Shown here: piece by piece, positions 1-10,617 of the stretch
How the letters are laid out: the number at the start of each line of letters is the position of its first letter
Position numbering within the stretch: the stretch's first letter is position 1
Assembly: GCA_036365145.1 (NCBI GenBank)
Contig: JAEOAD010000018.1
Span: 14,180,501-14,244,500, forward strand
Length of the DNA stretch: 64,000 bases
Reading direction: 5' to 3'
Origin: Orientallactaga sibirica
Lineage: Eukaryota > Chordata > Mammalia > Rodentia > Dipodidae
Notes under the pieces: generated by a model
Database searches by the model: none
What the model was told of the DNA's origin: nothing
Seen by the model: the letters and a program-made list of their open reading frames with translations, nothing else
Program-made: the position numbers and the translations under genes

Positions 1-149
1 TCCTTCCAAACCCTTTCTGTGGTTCTTATCCAATCATATTAAACAACACACTGGGATTATGCTAAACACCATATGGTATATCCTCTATTTTTATTAAATA
101 ATAGATAAATATCTATTCATTATAAAAGTTTGACATCTGCAGAGAAAAA

Positions 150-300
150 ACTTAAAAAGCACATAGAAGAGGGACTAGCTGGAAAGAAAGGACTCAGTGG
201 AGGGGGCCTAAGAGAGGGGAAAAAGGAGGATGGTGGGAAGGGCTAAGATCATGACATATTGTATATAAATATAGGTGTTGTCAATAAAAAAGTTTTCTTT
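150..300 (+). mobile_element. L1 3' end fragment
   Basis: A purine-rich stretch with several GGGG runs is followed by a short AT-rich segment and GTTGTCAATAAAAAA. The order and wording match the reverse complement of the L1 3' ends seen elsewhere in the window, for example at 1466-1615. It is probably the 5'-truncated 3' terminus of an older L1. No coding part is retained. The family assignment is by resemblance only. Confidence 0.5.
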
Positions 301-1318
301 TAAAAGAAAATATTCCACATTTCTCTTTTTCCTCATAGCTTTTCCATCCTCAGGATTAGAAATTATGGTTTATCAACATTTTAAAGCAAATTCTTTCAGT
401 CACTTTTGTCAATAAATTACATTAATATGCATATTCAAATCTCATTTTCTAAAAATACATGGGGTTATTGTTATAAATCATTTTGTATTTGTACTTTTTT
501 GTCTATATTATATTTTGCACTACATTGTCTCTTCTTAAAGCTCCTTTTATTTTGTGTTATACATTTTTCTTTCACGATGCAGCTGAAATACCAACTTTTG
601 GAAAAGGGTTTGTCTTAACTCTCCCCTTTCAGGGCAAATTCTTTCTAATCATATTGATGCATTTTCCTCCTTCACAGCCCTTATTGCACTGTAATGTAAT
701 TATGAGCTATTTATACCCTCCAGGAGACTGTGAGCTCCTTAACTCATTTAGTAATTTCTCATGCATATGGTGGACACTTATTAAATACTTAAATGAATTA
801 AGTTCATAAATCATTCAGCATACTTCCAAAATCTTGGTTTTCACTTAGTGTCTAGTTTTGGGAAGAACAGAAATTTTTTGGCAAAAGCTAAACTTAAAGC
901 TAACACATTTGGGCAATTTAATTAAACCAAGGGGGCAAGTCTGAAGTTAGTAACTGGTTTGTTAATTTTTGGTTTTCTCTTTTCATCCCCTTCAATCTAC
1001 CATTTTGCTAATTAGAAAAAGCAACCTAAAAGGAATTACTCTTTATTATTTGATGCCCAGGCAACAGTAATTCTGGATGACATAAAAATATGGTGGCTCT
1101 ACACTGTTGTATTTGTTTCCCATGTGCTTTCAGTGACCTAGGCTCCTCTATATTTTTGTTCTTTATCGTTAAAAAAATATGTATATCCTTCAGCTTGATT
1201 CATGATCACAAGGTGAGAAATAAATACATGTAACTATTGTGACAGCATTTTAGCAACAAAATGTATAATGACAATGAAAGTTATATACAAATAGAGTGAG
1301 GTATATACAGAGATGAAT
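301..1318. other. AT-rich unique sequence, no gene seen
   Basis: I recognise no repeat, RNA gene or exon here. The two overlapping frames near 406-809 are AT-rich, low in complexity and resemble no known protein. Confidence 0.5.
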
Positions 1319-1455
1319 CAATGGTTAAGAACATTTGCTGCTGAAGTGTGAGGGCCTCATGATTTGGAAATCACCATATTTGACTCCCTGGAAGCTACAT
1401 CAAAAGTTGTGTGTGGCCATGAGTTTCCATAATCCTAGTCCACATGGTGTACTGA
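1319..1455 (+). mobile_element. B4-type SINE fragment
   Basis: The segment begins with a degraded tRNA-like head (ATGGTTAAGAACATTTGCTG) and runs into a B4-like body containing GTGTGTGGCCATGAGTTTCC. The same order appears in fuller copies at 7365-7740 and 18180-18545. It is an old, diverged copy, so its borders are approximate. Confidence 0.5.
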
Positions 1456-1465
1456 CTGGAGAATT

Positions 1466-2775
1466 TTTAAAAATATTTTTATTATTGACAACTTACATAA
1501 TTATAGACAACAAAACATGATAATTCCCCTCCCCACACTTTCCCCTGTACAACTCCACTCTCCATCATAACCTCCCCCTTTCACTCAGTCTCTCTTTCAT
1601 TTTGAGGTCATCATCTGTAACAGACAGCTTTAGGTTCACTGAGATGAACTTCCAGACTAGGCACAGTTATGGAGGAAGGGGTTTATTATACCTAACAGAT
1701 GCAGGGGAAGTTCCATAATGGCAGAAGAAGCTGGCCTGCCTTCACATGACCAAACACAGAGAGCAAAGCCAGAAGCCAAAAACCATATAGCACAGCAGAC
1801 CTCAGGGACTCCAACTAGGCACACTTTGCATATCTTTAGGTTGAAATCCTAAACTCACCACCACTCTTTAAGATCCACCCAGAGACACTGCCTCCAGCCA
1901 GGTGGATGCACATGCAAATTATAAACTAATAAAACACTAAATATATTGGGGGCCATCTATTCAAACTACCACATGATCTTTTCCTCCTATTATACTGGTC
2001 TTATGTAGGTAGTGCCAGACACTGTGAGGTCATGTATATCCAGGCCATGTTGTGTCTGAAAGAGTGCACTGTAAGGAGTTCTATCCTTCCTTTGGCTCTT
2101 ATGTTCTTCCTGCCACCTCTTCTGCAATGGACTCTGAGCCTTGGAAGGTGTGATAGAAATGCTTCAGTGCTGAGCACTCCTCTGTCACTTCTTCTCAGCA
2201 CTATGGTACCTTTTGAGTCATCCCAGAGGTCACCATCATCTGAAAAGAGAAGCTTTTCTAACCAAAAGTGAGAGTAGCATTCATATATGGGTAGGAATGT
2301 TAAGAGATGTGTTTACCAGGCAGTTTGTTGAGCAAATTGTATGCATTTAGTCAGACATCAGCAGGCGTTACACCCCTGGGGCTCATGACTTCCCCCGTCA
2401 TAGATTTTCAGTACCAGACATGTATTCCCTCCTGTAGAGGGGGTCTCCAGTCCAATTAGAGAGCAGTTGGTTTCCCCCATAACAGACATGCCATTGGTGC
2501 ACCTGTTGGCTCATTTGGCCTGGCTGGCCAAATTTAAGGCTTGCAGTGTCCACTGTTATTTATCCCCACTGATTACTTCTCTCTTTTCCATGGAGCTGCA
2601 TACAGCATAATTTTTACCAGATTTCTGTCAGATGGTCTACAGGGAGGAGGATTTCAACTCAGCTCCAATAAGATTTCTCAGTGACCTTGTAGCCCAAGCA
2701 TGTGGAGTCTTCAGCAAAAAGGGTCTTACCATCTATTCCTGGTGGGAAACCAAGAGCCTTGGCAATGTCTCAGAA
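1466..2775 (-). mobile_element. L1 3' UTR fragment interrupted by a MaLR LTR
   Basis: On the minus strand this is the 3' end of an L1: a poly-A equivalent (TTTTTAAAAATATTTTTATT on the plus strand), a terminal block to 1615, and about 800 bp of 3' UTR from 1979 to 2775. The 800-bp block is clearly similar to 43215-44000, and the terminal block to 41228-41400. A MaLR LTR sits at 1616-1973 and splits the two blocks, so the L1 is the older of the two. No ORF2 remains. Confidence 0.75.
1616..1973 (-). mobile_element. Solo MaLR-type LTR with imperfect 5-bp duplication
   Basis: Read on the minus strand, the element starts TGTGGTAGTTTGAATAGATG and ends in CTGTCTGTTACA, the same ends as the better preserved copy at 35153-35552. 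An AATAAA poly-A signal (plus-strand TTTATT at 1682-1687) lies before the CCATAACTGTGCCTAGTCTG block. Flanking pentamers are TCATC (1611-1615) and TGATC (1974-1978), a one-mismatch 5-bp duplication as expected for ERVL-MaLR integration. It has no internal retroviral sequence, so it is a solo LTR. Confidence 0.75.
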
Positions 2776-3013
2776 AGTATGCCCACACAACCATTCTTGT
2801 TTTCCTTTTCAGTACAGTATTAGTGACAGGACAAATCCAGCAATCTCATTGTAAAATATGCTTTTTGGTTAATGATTTTTTTTTTTTTTTTTTTTTGCCA
2901 AACTATAGTCTAATGTTAAGTGTTCTGAGCCTATTTAAATTAGGCTAGCCTAAGAAATAGTGTTCAGTAGTTTAGGTAAATTTAACTCATTTTCAACTTA
3001 CAGCATTTTCAAT
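2776..3013. other. Short unique sequence with a poly-T tract
   Basis: The segment contains a run of about 20 T near 2877-2896, followed by sequence I do not recognise. No gene is visible. Confidence 0.5.
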
Positions 3014-3325
3014 TTACAATGTATTATGTGTGTGTCCCTATGTGAGTAAATGCATATGGAGGCCAAGCAGAAAAACTCAGGGATTGTTCCTCAGGCACTA
3101 TCTACCTTTATTTGAGATGGAGTCTTGCTGACATAGAACTTCCCCACTAGGATAGATTGGCTATCCAATGAGCCCCAGATATTCCTCTTGTCTGTACCTC
3201 CCTAGTGTTGGGAGTATAAGAGCACATCACTATGACTGGTTTATAGTTTTGGGTCCTAGGAAGCAAACTCTGGTCTTCATGGTTGTAAGAAAAGCACTTA
3301 ACTTACTGAGCTATCTCCCTAGCCC
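3014..3325 (-). mobile_element. B4-type SINE (B1 plus ID-like)
   Basis: The minus-strand element combines an ID-like tRNA head, seen on the plus strand as CTTACTGAGCTATCTCCCTAG at its right end, with a diverged B1-like body (TTGAGATGGAGTCTTGCTGA) and a GTGTGTGTCC-type left end. This order is that of the rodent B4 composite SINE. It is highly diverged, hence old. Confidence 0.7.
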
Positions 3326-4505
3326 TTTAAAATGGTATATCTCATACAACTGTAGAAAAGCTGAGATGGCACACACACCTTGTTGGCTGAAAATTCTGTG
3401 GAACTTGACAGAGACTGGAGACTGACAAGGGGATATGAGCACTGCATTCAAAGATGCTTCAAAGATTTCCACTGCTTCTCAGTTGGTAAGCAGAATCTAG
3501 TTTTCTTTTTGTTTCTGCGTTGCCACTCTTTGATTCAAAACTTCCAGTTACTTCAGATAAACAAACCAAACTTAGAAAGGAAAGTCAATCACAATGGCTT
3601 TCTGAAAGCTAACAAGCAGATGTCAGTCTATTATACATTCTTTGCCAACAGAGCTTTATGAGCTTAGCATCATTAGAAAGAACATTCAGATGATCTGCCT
3701 TTCTGTGTACTTTGAAGTGTACGGTAACTAGATTTTCATGCCACAACTGCTTCTGATTATGCACTAATTACTTGCTAAATTTGAGTCTAAAGAACAAAGA
3801 AGTTTTGAGTTATTCAAGGACAAAAAAATCCCCAATACTTAAAAATATACATTTTTTGCATTCCTACCACTCAAAAATAGCTAACACATACTTCTTCCTA
3901 TTTGAGAGGAAAATCTCCCAGGCTAAGAAATTTGTTCCAAGTTTTGGTAGGGAAAGGATTTTTGTTTAAAAGTGATGCCTTAAAATAGAAGTTTGGAATA
4001 AGGCTGTCTTCCTAGTTCTAAAATGTGTATGCATAATAGCTTTTATTCATAGCATAACATTAACTTTTCAATGTATTGTGATTGGTGATAAACATTGCTT
4101 TTTTAAGAACGCGTTTGGGAAACATTGCATGCATGCTATGTACCTTATTTGAAATCCACAGTATCACCAGCATATAAAAACCCTGGCAAGCTCCCTGTCA
4201 AGACAGTCTTTAGTGTCTGTGTATGTCATGAAAATTTTGCTTCCTAAATGTGCTTAGCCACGTGTGTGTTTTTGCATGTTTTCCCCAGAAACTCTTGCTA
4301 TACACTTTGCCTGTTCCTTTGCTAACTCACTTACTTTCACAGTGAGCCCTCTCACATCAATGCTCACATATTGGAATTCTTGTGATTTATATGCTATTTC
4401 CTTCACTCTCTATCATAGTTATGTGTTAAGATATAGATTTTTTTTTCAACTTTGACTCAAGAAGAAATAAAAGTAAAAAGAATGTGTAAAAAATGCTGCC
4501 CCAAA
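3326..4505. other. Unique AT-rich sequence
   Basis: Nothing recognisable is present. Short frames here show no protein family features, and I see no RNA gene. Confidence 0.5.
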
Positions 4506-4672
4506 CCAGGTGTGGTGGCACATGCCTTTAATCCCAGCACTTGGGAGGCAGAGGTAGGAAGATCGCCATGAGTTCCAGGCCACCCTGAGAATACAGAGTG
4601 AATTCCAGGTCAGCCTGAGATAGAGTGAGACTCTATTTAAAAAACAAAACAAAACAAAACAAAGAAAAAAAA
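4506..4672 (+). mobile_element. B1 SINE
   Basis: A typical B1 (7SL-derived) starts CCAGGTGTGGTGGCACATGC, carries the AATCCCAGCACTTGGGAGGC block and ends in an (AAAAC)n tail. AATGCTGCC on the left and AAGCTGCC on the right form an imperfect target duplication, which supports an intact retroposition event. Confidence 0.93.
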
Positions 4673-5096
4673 AAGCTGCCTCACATCCCCACATATCACA
4701 CATGACATTTCTGAAGTAGGTCTATATGTTTCTGTTGACATTTGGCATATTTGTAATGTGTAGGATGGGTCTAGAGTATTTATCTACAATTAGGAAAAAC
4801 ATGTTCCTTGACAATGATGCAGTTTTCAACTTCCAATGGACCTGATTCTTTAATACTAAAACTTAGAAATGCTCTAATATTATAATTCTACTAAAATTAC
4901 ATATCTATGTCTTTTTCCTGCTGATTATGAATTCTTGGGATCAAAGGTGGTGTACAACTTTTTCTGAACCTTTGTCCTCATAAGCATTTGGCAAGACTCT
5001 CAGTGAATATTTATTTACTATGCTGTTCAATCTGTCTGTTCGTATAGGGAAAGAAGCACTAATTCATCTGCACAATTAAATTCAAAACACATTCAA
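4673..5096. other. Unique sequence
   Basis: No repeat or coding signal was recognised in this AT-rich spacer. Confidence 0.5.
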
Positions 5097-5270
5097 GGGC
5101 TGGAGAGATTGCTCAGTGGTTAAGGCACTTGCCTGCAAAGCCTAATGACACAAGTTTGAGTCCCTATTTCCCATGTAAAGCCAGATGCACAAAGTGGAGC
5201 ATGCATCTGGAGTCTGTGTGCAGCAGCTGGAGGCCCTGGTGTGCCCATTCTGTCTGTCTGTCTGAGTTTG
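5097..5270 (+). mobile_element. Dip-type tRNA-derived SINE
   Basis: The head GGGCTGGAGAGATTGCTCAG is followed by a CTTGCCTGCAAAGCCTAA block, a GCCAGATGCACAAAGTGGAG block and a short TCTG repeat. The AATAAA-rich tail is missing, so the 3' end is truncated. The subfamily is the common one carrying GGAGGCCCTGG. Confidence 0.9.
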
Positions 5271-5451
5271 TTTGGGGGATCATGGACATGCTTACCTCAT
5301 GATCTAGCTGAAGTTCTTTATACTCACAATGTAATGTTATCAATATAATGTGAAATATACTATCTGAATTAACATAATTCTCTTATATTAATGGGTTATT
5401 TAATCCTCAAGGTCTATTGCTAATGCTTGTTTCTGAAAGCTTGAAAATACT

Positions 5452-5570
5452 TAAAGGCTAGAACCATAGTTTAGTTGTTGAACATGTGCTTAGCATACAT
5501 AGGGTGCTGGGGTCAATTCCAACAGTAACAAAAAAGAAAGAAAGTAAAGAAAGAAAGATAAATGCTATAT
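5452..5570 (+). mobile_element. ID-like SINE
   Basis: A degraded tRNA-like unit (AGGCTAGAACCATAGTTTAG, CATAGGGTGCTGGGGTCAAT) is followed by an A/G-rich tail of AAAG repeats. The layout matches rodent ID elements. A diverged B4 head is an alternative. Confidence 0.5.
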
Positions 5571-5787
5571 AAAATTGGACAGAGTATTTTAATCACCTGC
5601 AGCTTCTCTCACCTGTCATAACCACTAACAGGTATATTTATTTTACCTCTCAAAATGAGCCACAGCAACAATGTATTCATCTGTATGTCAGAGAAGAAAA
5701 GCAGCTCAAGTGGCTTCATGGAGTTGGCTTTAGAAAGACACTGCTTATAATTTAAAGCTGTTGGTTTTCTTTAAAAAAATGACTTTT

Positions 5788-6006
5788 GGGCTTGACAAAT
5801 GGCTTAGCTGTTAAGGCGCTTGCCTGCAAAGCCTAAGGACCCATGTTTGACTCTCCAGATTCCACGTATGTCAGATGCACAAAGGTGAGGCAAGTGCAAG
5901 GCCACACCCCCCCACTAGGGCTAGCAAGCATCTGGAGTTTGATTGCAGTGGCTCACTCTTTCTCTCTGTCTCTGTTTCTCTCTCTAAAAATAAAAATTTT
6001 TTTAAA
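5788..6006 (+). mobile_element. Dip-type SINE
   Basis: The head GGGCTTGACAAATGGCTTAG, the AAGGCGCTTGCCTGCAAAGC block and a CT-rich stretch ending in AAAATAAAAATTTTT identify the family. The centre is rearranged relative to other copies, with a C run and CACTAGGGCTAGCAAG. Confidence 0.88.
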
Positions 6007-6117
6007 ACACTAAAAATAAAACTTTTTCCACAAATGGCAATAAACCTTTTCAACTAAAGCACTCAATAAAGATTAAAGACATTTATAAAAATGTGTGAAT
6101 ATGTCTATAGGGATTCA

Positions 6118-6356
6118 AAAAGACAATTGTGTCCTTCAGTTCCACAGTTTCATAAATTAGGTGGTTCAAAAGCAGCAACAGGAATGGCTGTCTCATAGAC
6201 CTGGAAGCCGGAGACTAGAGTCCCAGAGTGGCTAGCTTCAGGCAGGCCAGTCTTCTGGGTATCTCACTCCTATCTTCTCATTGTGTGCTTAGATGTTACA
6301 AAGAGGGATAGAGAGCTTTCTGATTCCTCCTATGTAAGGAGATTTTATTGGCCAGG

Positions 6357-6395
<39 letters not shown>

Positions 6396-6830
6396 AGAAC
6401 TTGGAAAACAAGTGTGTAATTTGGTCTAAGGCCAAAGATCTGAGAAACAGAAAGTGAGTGCAACCTTAAGTCTTAAAGTCCAAACACCTGCATATTCGAT
6501 AGATGTTCCAGCTTAAGAGGTGGGAGGTTATTCTTCTGTTCTCTTTTTCTTTCTCTGTCTTTGTTCTGCTAAGGGTCTCAGTATATAGGATGGTGCCTGT
6601 CCACATTGGTGAGAGACATTTTTACTCAGTCCACCAATTCAGGTATCACTTCTGCAAACTCCTCAGAAACCTTGTTTTACCAGCTATCTGGCCATCCATT
6701 AACAAAATCAAGTTGAGACAGAATTAGTCACCACAGACTAATCCCACTCATGAAGGCTTCATGACCTAATTATCTCCCAAAGGCAGAGTCCCCAAACACA
6801 ACACATTAGACATCTGGCACATGATAATAA
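6118..6830 (-). mobile_element. Ancient MaLR-like LTR segment
   Basis: The plus strand shows a TTCCACAGTTTCATAAATTA block and, further right, CTTCATGACCTAATTATCTC followed by CAAAGGCAGAG. These are typical of the minus strand of old mammalian MaLR (MST/MLT-type) LTRs. A 31-base poly-T at 6361-6391 sits inside, probably a SINE tail remnant or slippage. The sequence is strongly diverged and the subfamily is not assignable by eye. Confidence 0.45.
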
Positions 6831-6899
6831 ATGAGAGCAACCTATTATTACTATAATTATATGCATCCTTTACAAATCAAGATTTTAATAATATTGTGT

Positions 6900-7126
6900 T
6901 TATTTGAGAAAGAAAGAGAGAGAAAGAAGGAGAGGAAGAGAGGAAAAGAGAGAGAGAGAGACAAAAAGAGAGAGAATGGGCATGCCTGGACCTCTAGCCA
7001 CTGCAAACAAACTCCAGATGCATGTGCCACCTTGTGCATCTGGCTCACATGGGTACTGAGGCATCAAAACTAGGTCCTTGAGCTTCCCAGACAAGTGAAT
7101 TAACTACTAAGCCATCTCTCCACCAA
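6900..7126 (-). mobile_element. Dip-type SINE
   Basis: The minus-strand copy has a GA-rich stretch from the A-rich end, then ATGGGCATGCCTGGACCTCT, GATGCATGTGCCACCTTGTG and a head (reverse of GGTGGAGAGATGGCTTAGTA) at the right end. Flanks share a TGTGTTTT-like word, compatible with a short target duplication. Confidence 0.9.
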
Positions 7127-7364
7127 CTGTGTTTTTAATAAAAATAAATTAGTATGGACACATCAAGCTGGCTATAATTAATGATTGAATTTAACATTTG
7201 TTGAACTTGTATTTAGTTGGGAAAACTGACTTTGCATTTAAATGTATGTACATGAATTTCAGAATTTGTGTTGAGGTCAACAATTCTTGCAGGCAATAAC
7301 AACTCGCAGATATTCATCTGGGCTGTATAAAGTTTTTTGCTCAAAAAAAAAATATTGTAAAATA

Positions 7365-7740
7365 GGGCTTCAGAGATGGCTAAGCAGATAAGAGTACTTT
7401 CTATGCAAGCATGAAGGCCTGGGCCTGAAGAGACCTGAAAGAAAGCTCAAGTTTGAGCCAAAGCAGCTGAGTATGGCCATGTGTTTCTGTAACCCCAGTT
7501 CCATGGGGTTGCAGAGACTTCAGACTCACCACAGCTCACAAAAACGGTAAGCTCTGGGATCAATAAGAGATTCTGGCTCAAATAAGAACTGGCAGAAGAA
7601 AATGGAGCAGACACCCGATTTTCCACTCTGACTAATGCAGGGGAATACATCCCGGCCCCACATGGGCACATACATGTTCATACACCTCCTCTCATTCTCT
7701 CTCATACACACAGAACAGTGACAGATAATAATAATAATGA
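7365..7740 (+). mobile_element. B4-type SINE
   Basis: The head GGGCTTCAGAGATGGCTAAG is followed by a GTTTGAGCC block, GGCCATGTGTTTCTGTAACC and a CACATGGGCACATACATGTT tail ending in (AAT)n near 7726-7738. This is the plus-strand orientation of the B4/ID-type composite seen at 18180. Confidence 0.7.
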
Positions 7741-8754
7741 TAAACAAAAGAAATATTATAAAATACTGTTGTTACTTTTGCTCATTCATCTTTTAAAAAT
7801 GCATAAATATTTGATCAAACAGGTGTATAATTTCATCTTCTGTGTTTTATAAAGATCAGGCAAATGCCTTACAGTCAATTGTGCTATACCTGTCAGATAA
7901 TTACAACTAGATGGGCCTCGTATAAGGCTAACTTACCTTCCTATTCTATGGGTCTTTCTGTCTTCTATCCCTCTCCTACCTTTTCTTTTTATGATCATCA
8001 TCCTCATGTTGTCTGGGCCATGGAAATAATGTAACCCATCCCAGAAGGCAGGAACGAGGAGTTAGTAGGTAGAACATGAGGATAAGGGCTCTAGGCCCTG
8101 GTGTACAGGTCACTTTATATATCATTTCAACTTCCTCATTGTGTCCTTGTGATAATTTCAGATGGGAGACAATTCTCTTGACTCTCTTGCTAGTTACTAC
8201 CAGTCTGTCTGGAGTTCTGATGGAGTGTGTGTGAACTCCTTTTTACTGTTTGGAAAGAAGCAATGATACTATCAAAATCATATCCTAGGGACACATGTTT
8301 AGTATGAGTGACACATTTCTATAATAATCATCTGTATTTATCTTTATAGTTAAGTGAAATTAAGACAGTTTTGAAATGCTCTGAACAATTATAGGAATTT
8401 TGAGCATGCCTTTGTTTAACTTTTTATTTTGACTACACCCACCACTTCTAACGAGTTTAATGAAGTTGTTAACTCTGGGAACATTCATTTCTGAGAATAA
8501 AACTCATCAAAGGATAGAAGTTTAGTATAGCAATATTGAAATATTTAGAATATTTAGATATTTCTGGTCTCTAAGACCTCATAAGTAAGCTCGTATCTTA
8601 AAGTTATGCCAAGTTGGACCTATTAGTATGAAGAATTCAGGAGAATTCAGGGAGAGAAATGAGAGATAAAGTGGCATTAAAACCTTTGCCTCCCTTATTC
8701 CACAGTGGCAGGAAAACCATGCACTTTGAACATGGACAGTTGAGTTTATTGTGT
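7741..8754. other. Unique sequence, about 1 kb
   Basis: I see no mobile element, RNA gene or exon-like reading frame here. Confidence 0.5.
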
Positions 8755-8901
8755 TTTTTTTTTTTTTTTTTGAGATAGAGCCTCATTCTAGCCCAGGCTG
8801 AACTGGAATTCACTCTGTAGTCTCAGGCTGGCCTTGGAGATCCTCTTATCTCTGCCTCCTGAGTGCTAAGATTAAAGGCATAAGTCACCATGTACCACCT
8901 T
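8755..8901 (-). mobile_element. B1 SINE
   Basis: After a poly-T tract, the minus strand carries B1 blocks, seen on the plus strand as CAGGCTGAACTGGAATTCAC and GATTAAAGGCATAAGTCACC. The outer 5' end is diverged. GTTTT and GTTTG repeats follow it to about 8935. Confidence 0.88.
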
Positions 8902-8984
8902 GTTTTTTGTTTTTGTTTTTGTTTGTTTGTTTGTCTTAAAAACTGAAGGTTAAAAACAAAACCAAACAAAACAAAAAAACCCTG

Positions 8985-9310
8985 AAGGTTGGTGCTGGGG
9001 AAATGGCTCAGGAGGTAGGAACACTTGCTCAGCAAGCAGGAGGAATTGTGAGAGAGCCTGAATTTCCTTGAGCTTGATTCCCCAGCACTCACATCAAAAG
9101 GGGGTGGCCATACACGTCTGCAGTCCCAGTCTTTTGTAGGGGTGGAGACCAAAGCATCACTGGAGCTCACTGCTCAGCCACCCTGAACAAAGCAGCAGTC
9201 CTGGCTTCAGTGAGAAATTCCCTCTAGGGAAAACAAGTAGATGAGCAACAGAGCAGGACACCTGATGTTGTTATCCTGTCTGCACATGCATGCACACACA
9301 TCTCCCCAGG
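8985..9310 (+). mobile_element. B4-type SINE
   Basis: The head GGTGCTGGGGAAATGGCTCA, CTTGATTCCCCAGCACTCAC and a GGCCATACACGTCTGCAGTC block lead to a CACATGCATGCACACACA tail. It belongs to the same family as 7365-7740 and is moderately diverged. Confidence 0.7.
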
Positions 9311-9415
9311 CAGTTCACATTCCTTTCCATCCATGATATAGATCATCCTCTGAGTACAAAATCACTTAAAATTTTATTTCATGGAATGATTTAATAGATT
9401 TGATTCGTAAGTTCC

Positions 9416-9442
9416 TTTTTTTCTTTTTTTTTTTTCTTTTTT

Positions 9443-9475
<33 letters not shown>

Positions 9476-9625
9476 TTTTTGGTGTTTTTGAGGTAGGGTC
9501 TCATTCTACCCCATGCTATCGTGAAACTCACTCTATACTCCCAGGCTGACCTCAAATTTACAGTGCTCCTCCTACCTTTGCCTCCAGAGTTCTGGGATTA
9601 AAGGTGTATACCACCAGCCTGGCTA
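9416..9625 (-). mobile_element. B1 SINE with a long T-rich tail
   Basis: A 65-bp T-rich tract with scattered C forms the tail. It is followed by minus-strand B1 blocks (plus-strand TTTGAGGTAGGGTCTCATTC and GGGATTAAAGGTGTATACCA). The tail interruptions suggest decay of an originally pure poly-A. Confidence 0.88.
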
Positions 9626-9879
9626 CATATGAGTATTATGATTTCACTTAAAGAACTTTTAGTGACAAAGGGAGGTCAAGGAAGATATTTGCTATTATAA
9701 AAGTACATGCGTGCATCTCTTCAGCATTGGAAGATGGTAACATAATGGTATATTTGGTTATTAATTCTTAATCTCCAACATTAGTTAGATACAGTTAGAT
9801 TATTTTTCCCCCATCATATGTAAAATGTAGATAACATAAATACAGGTAGGAAATAACATGGACTTTGGTTATATGATTA

Positions 9880-10217
9880 TCATTAACTTTATTTCTTTTA
9901 TTTTTGTGAGATCACATATGCTATGTGTGTATATGTTGGGGGCACACACATGCTATGGCATGTCAGGTGTTATTCTTTTTCTTCCAGCTTGTTTGAGGCA
10001 CAATCTGTTATTATTCCCTGCTGCTGCATGTGCAAAGATGCAGCTGGAAAGCATGAGATTCTTGTCTCTGTCTCCTGTCTCCCCAGTAGGGGCATTGTGA
10101 TTCCAGTCAAGTGCTACTGGGTTAGATCATGGGTTTCCATGGGTTCTGTATATGCAAACTCAGGTCCTAACTTTTGCATAATAAGTGCTTTATCCACTGA
10201 GTCATCTTCCCAGCCTA
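9880..10217 (-). mobile_element. B4/ID-type SINE, diverged
   Basis: The right end on the plus strand reads CTTTATCCACTGAGTCATCT then TCCCAGCC, the complement of an ID/B4 tRNA-like head. To its left lie an ACTCAGGTCC block and GTGTATATG at the left end. The centre is poorly conserved. The two overlapping reading frames across it are chance openings. Confidence 0.55.
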
Positions 10218-10363
10218 GCATGAATTATTTAAGGATTAAGAAATACTGAATGAACTAGCCATGAAGCCACTGTTAGAAATGGCAACATGAATACGAAAGG
10301 ACCCACTGGTGTTGAATATGCAAAAAGCTGGGTGCTAGGAGGGGGGTGATTATAAGGAGTACT

Positions 10364-10617
10364 GGGGAGCAGTCATATCAGGTGTCTCAATCTTGCGTAG
10401 CTCTAGGCTTTTATAAAGCTGTGTGTGAGTGGAGAAGCGGTTCCAGGGGTGTCTTAGCCTGGGGTGGCTCTAGGCTTACTCAAAGCCCTCTGTTGGGGAG
10501 GGTGGCTATGGGTGTGTCTCAGTCTTGGGTGGTTCTAGGCTTATATAAAACTGTGTGTTGGGGGTGGGTATGGGATATCTCAGTCTTGGGTGGCTCTAGG
10601 CTTCTATGATGCTTCCC
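10364..10617. repeat. Minisatellite, about 65 bp x 4
   Basis: Four imperfect head-to-tail units lie at about 10364-10430, 10431-10495, 10496-10560 and 10561-10617. Each carries a TCTCAGTCTTGGGTGG-like block, then CTCTAGGCTT and an AT-rich TATAAA-like word followed by TGTGTGTTG. Unit lengths are about 67, 65, 65 and 57 bp. The 87-aa reading frame across it is a by-product of the repeat. Confidence 0.85.
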
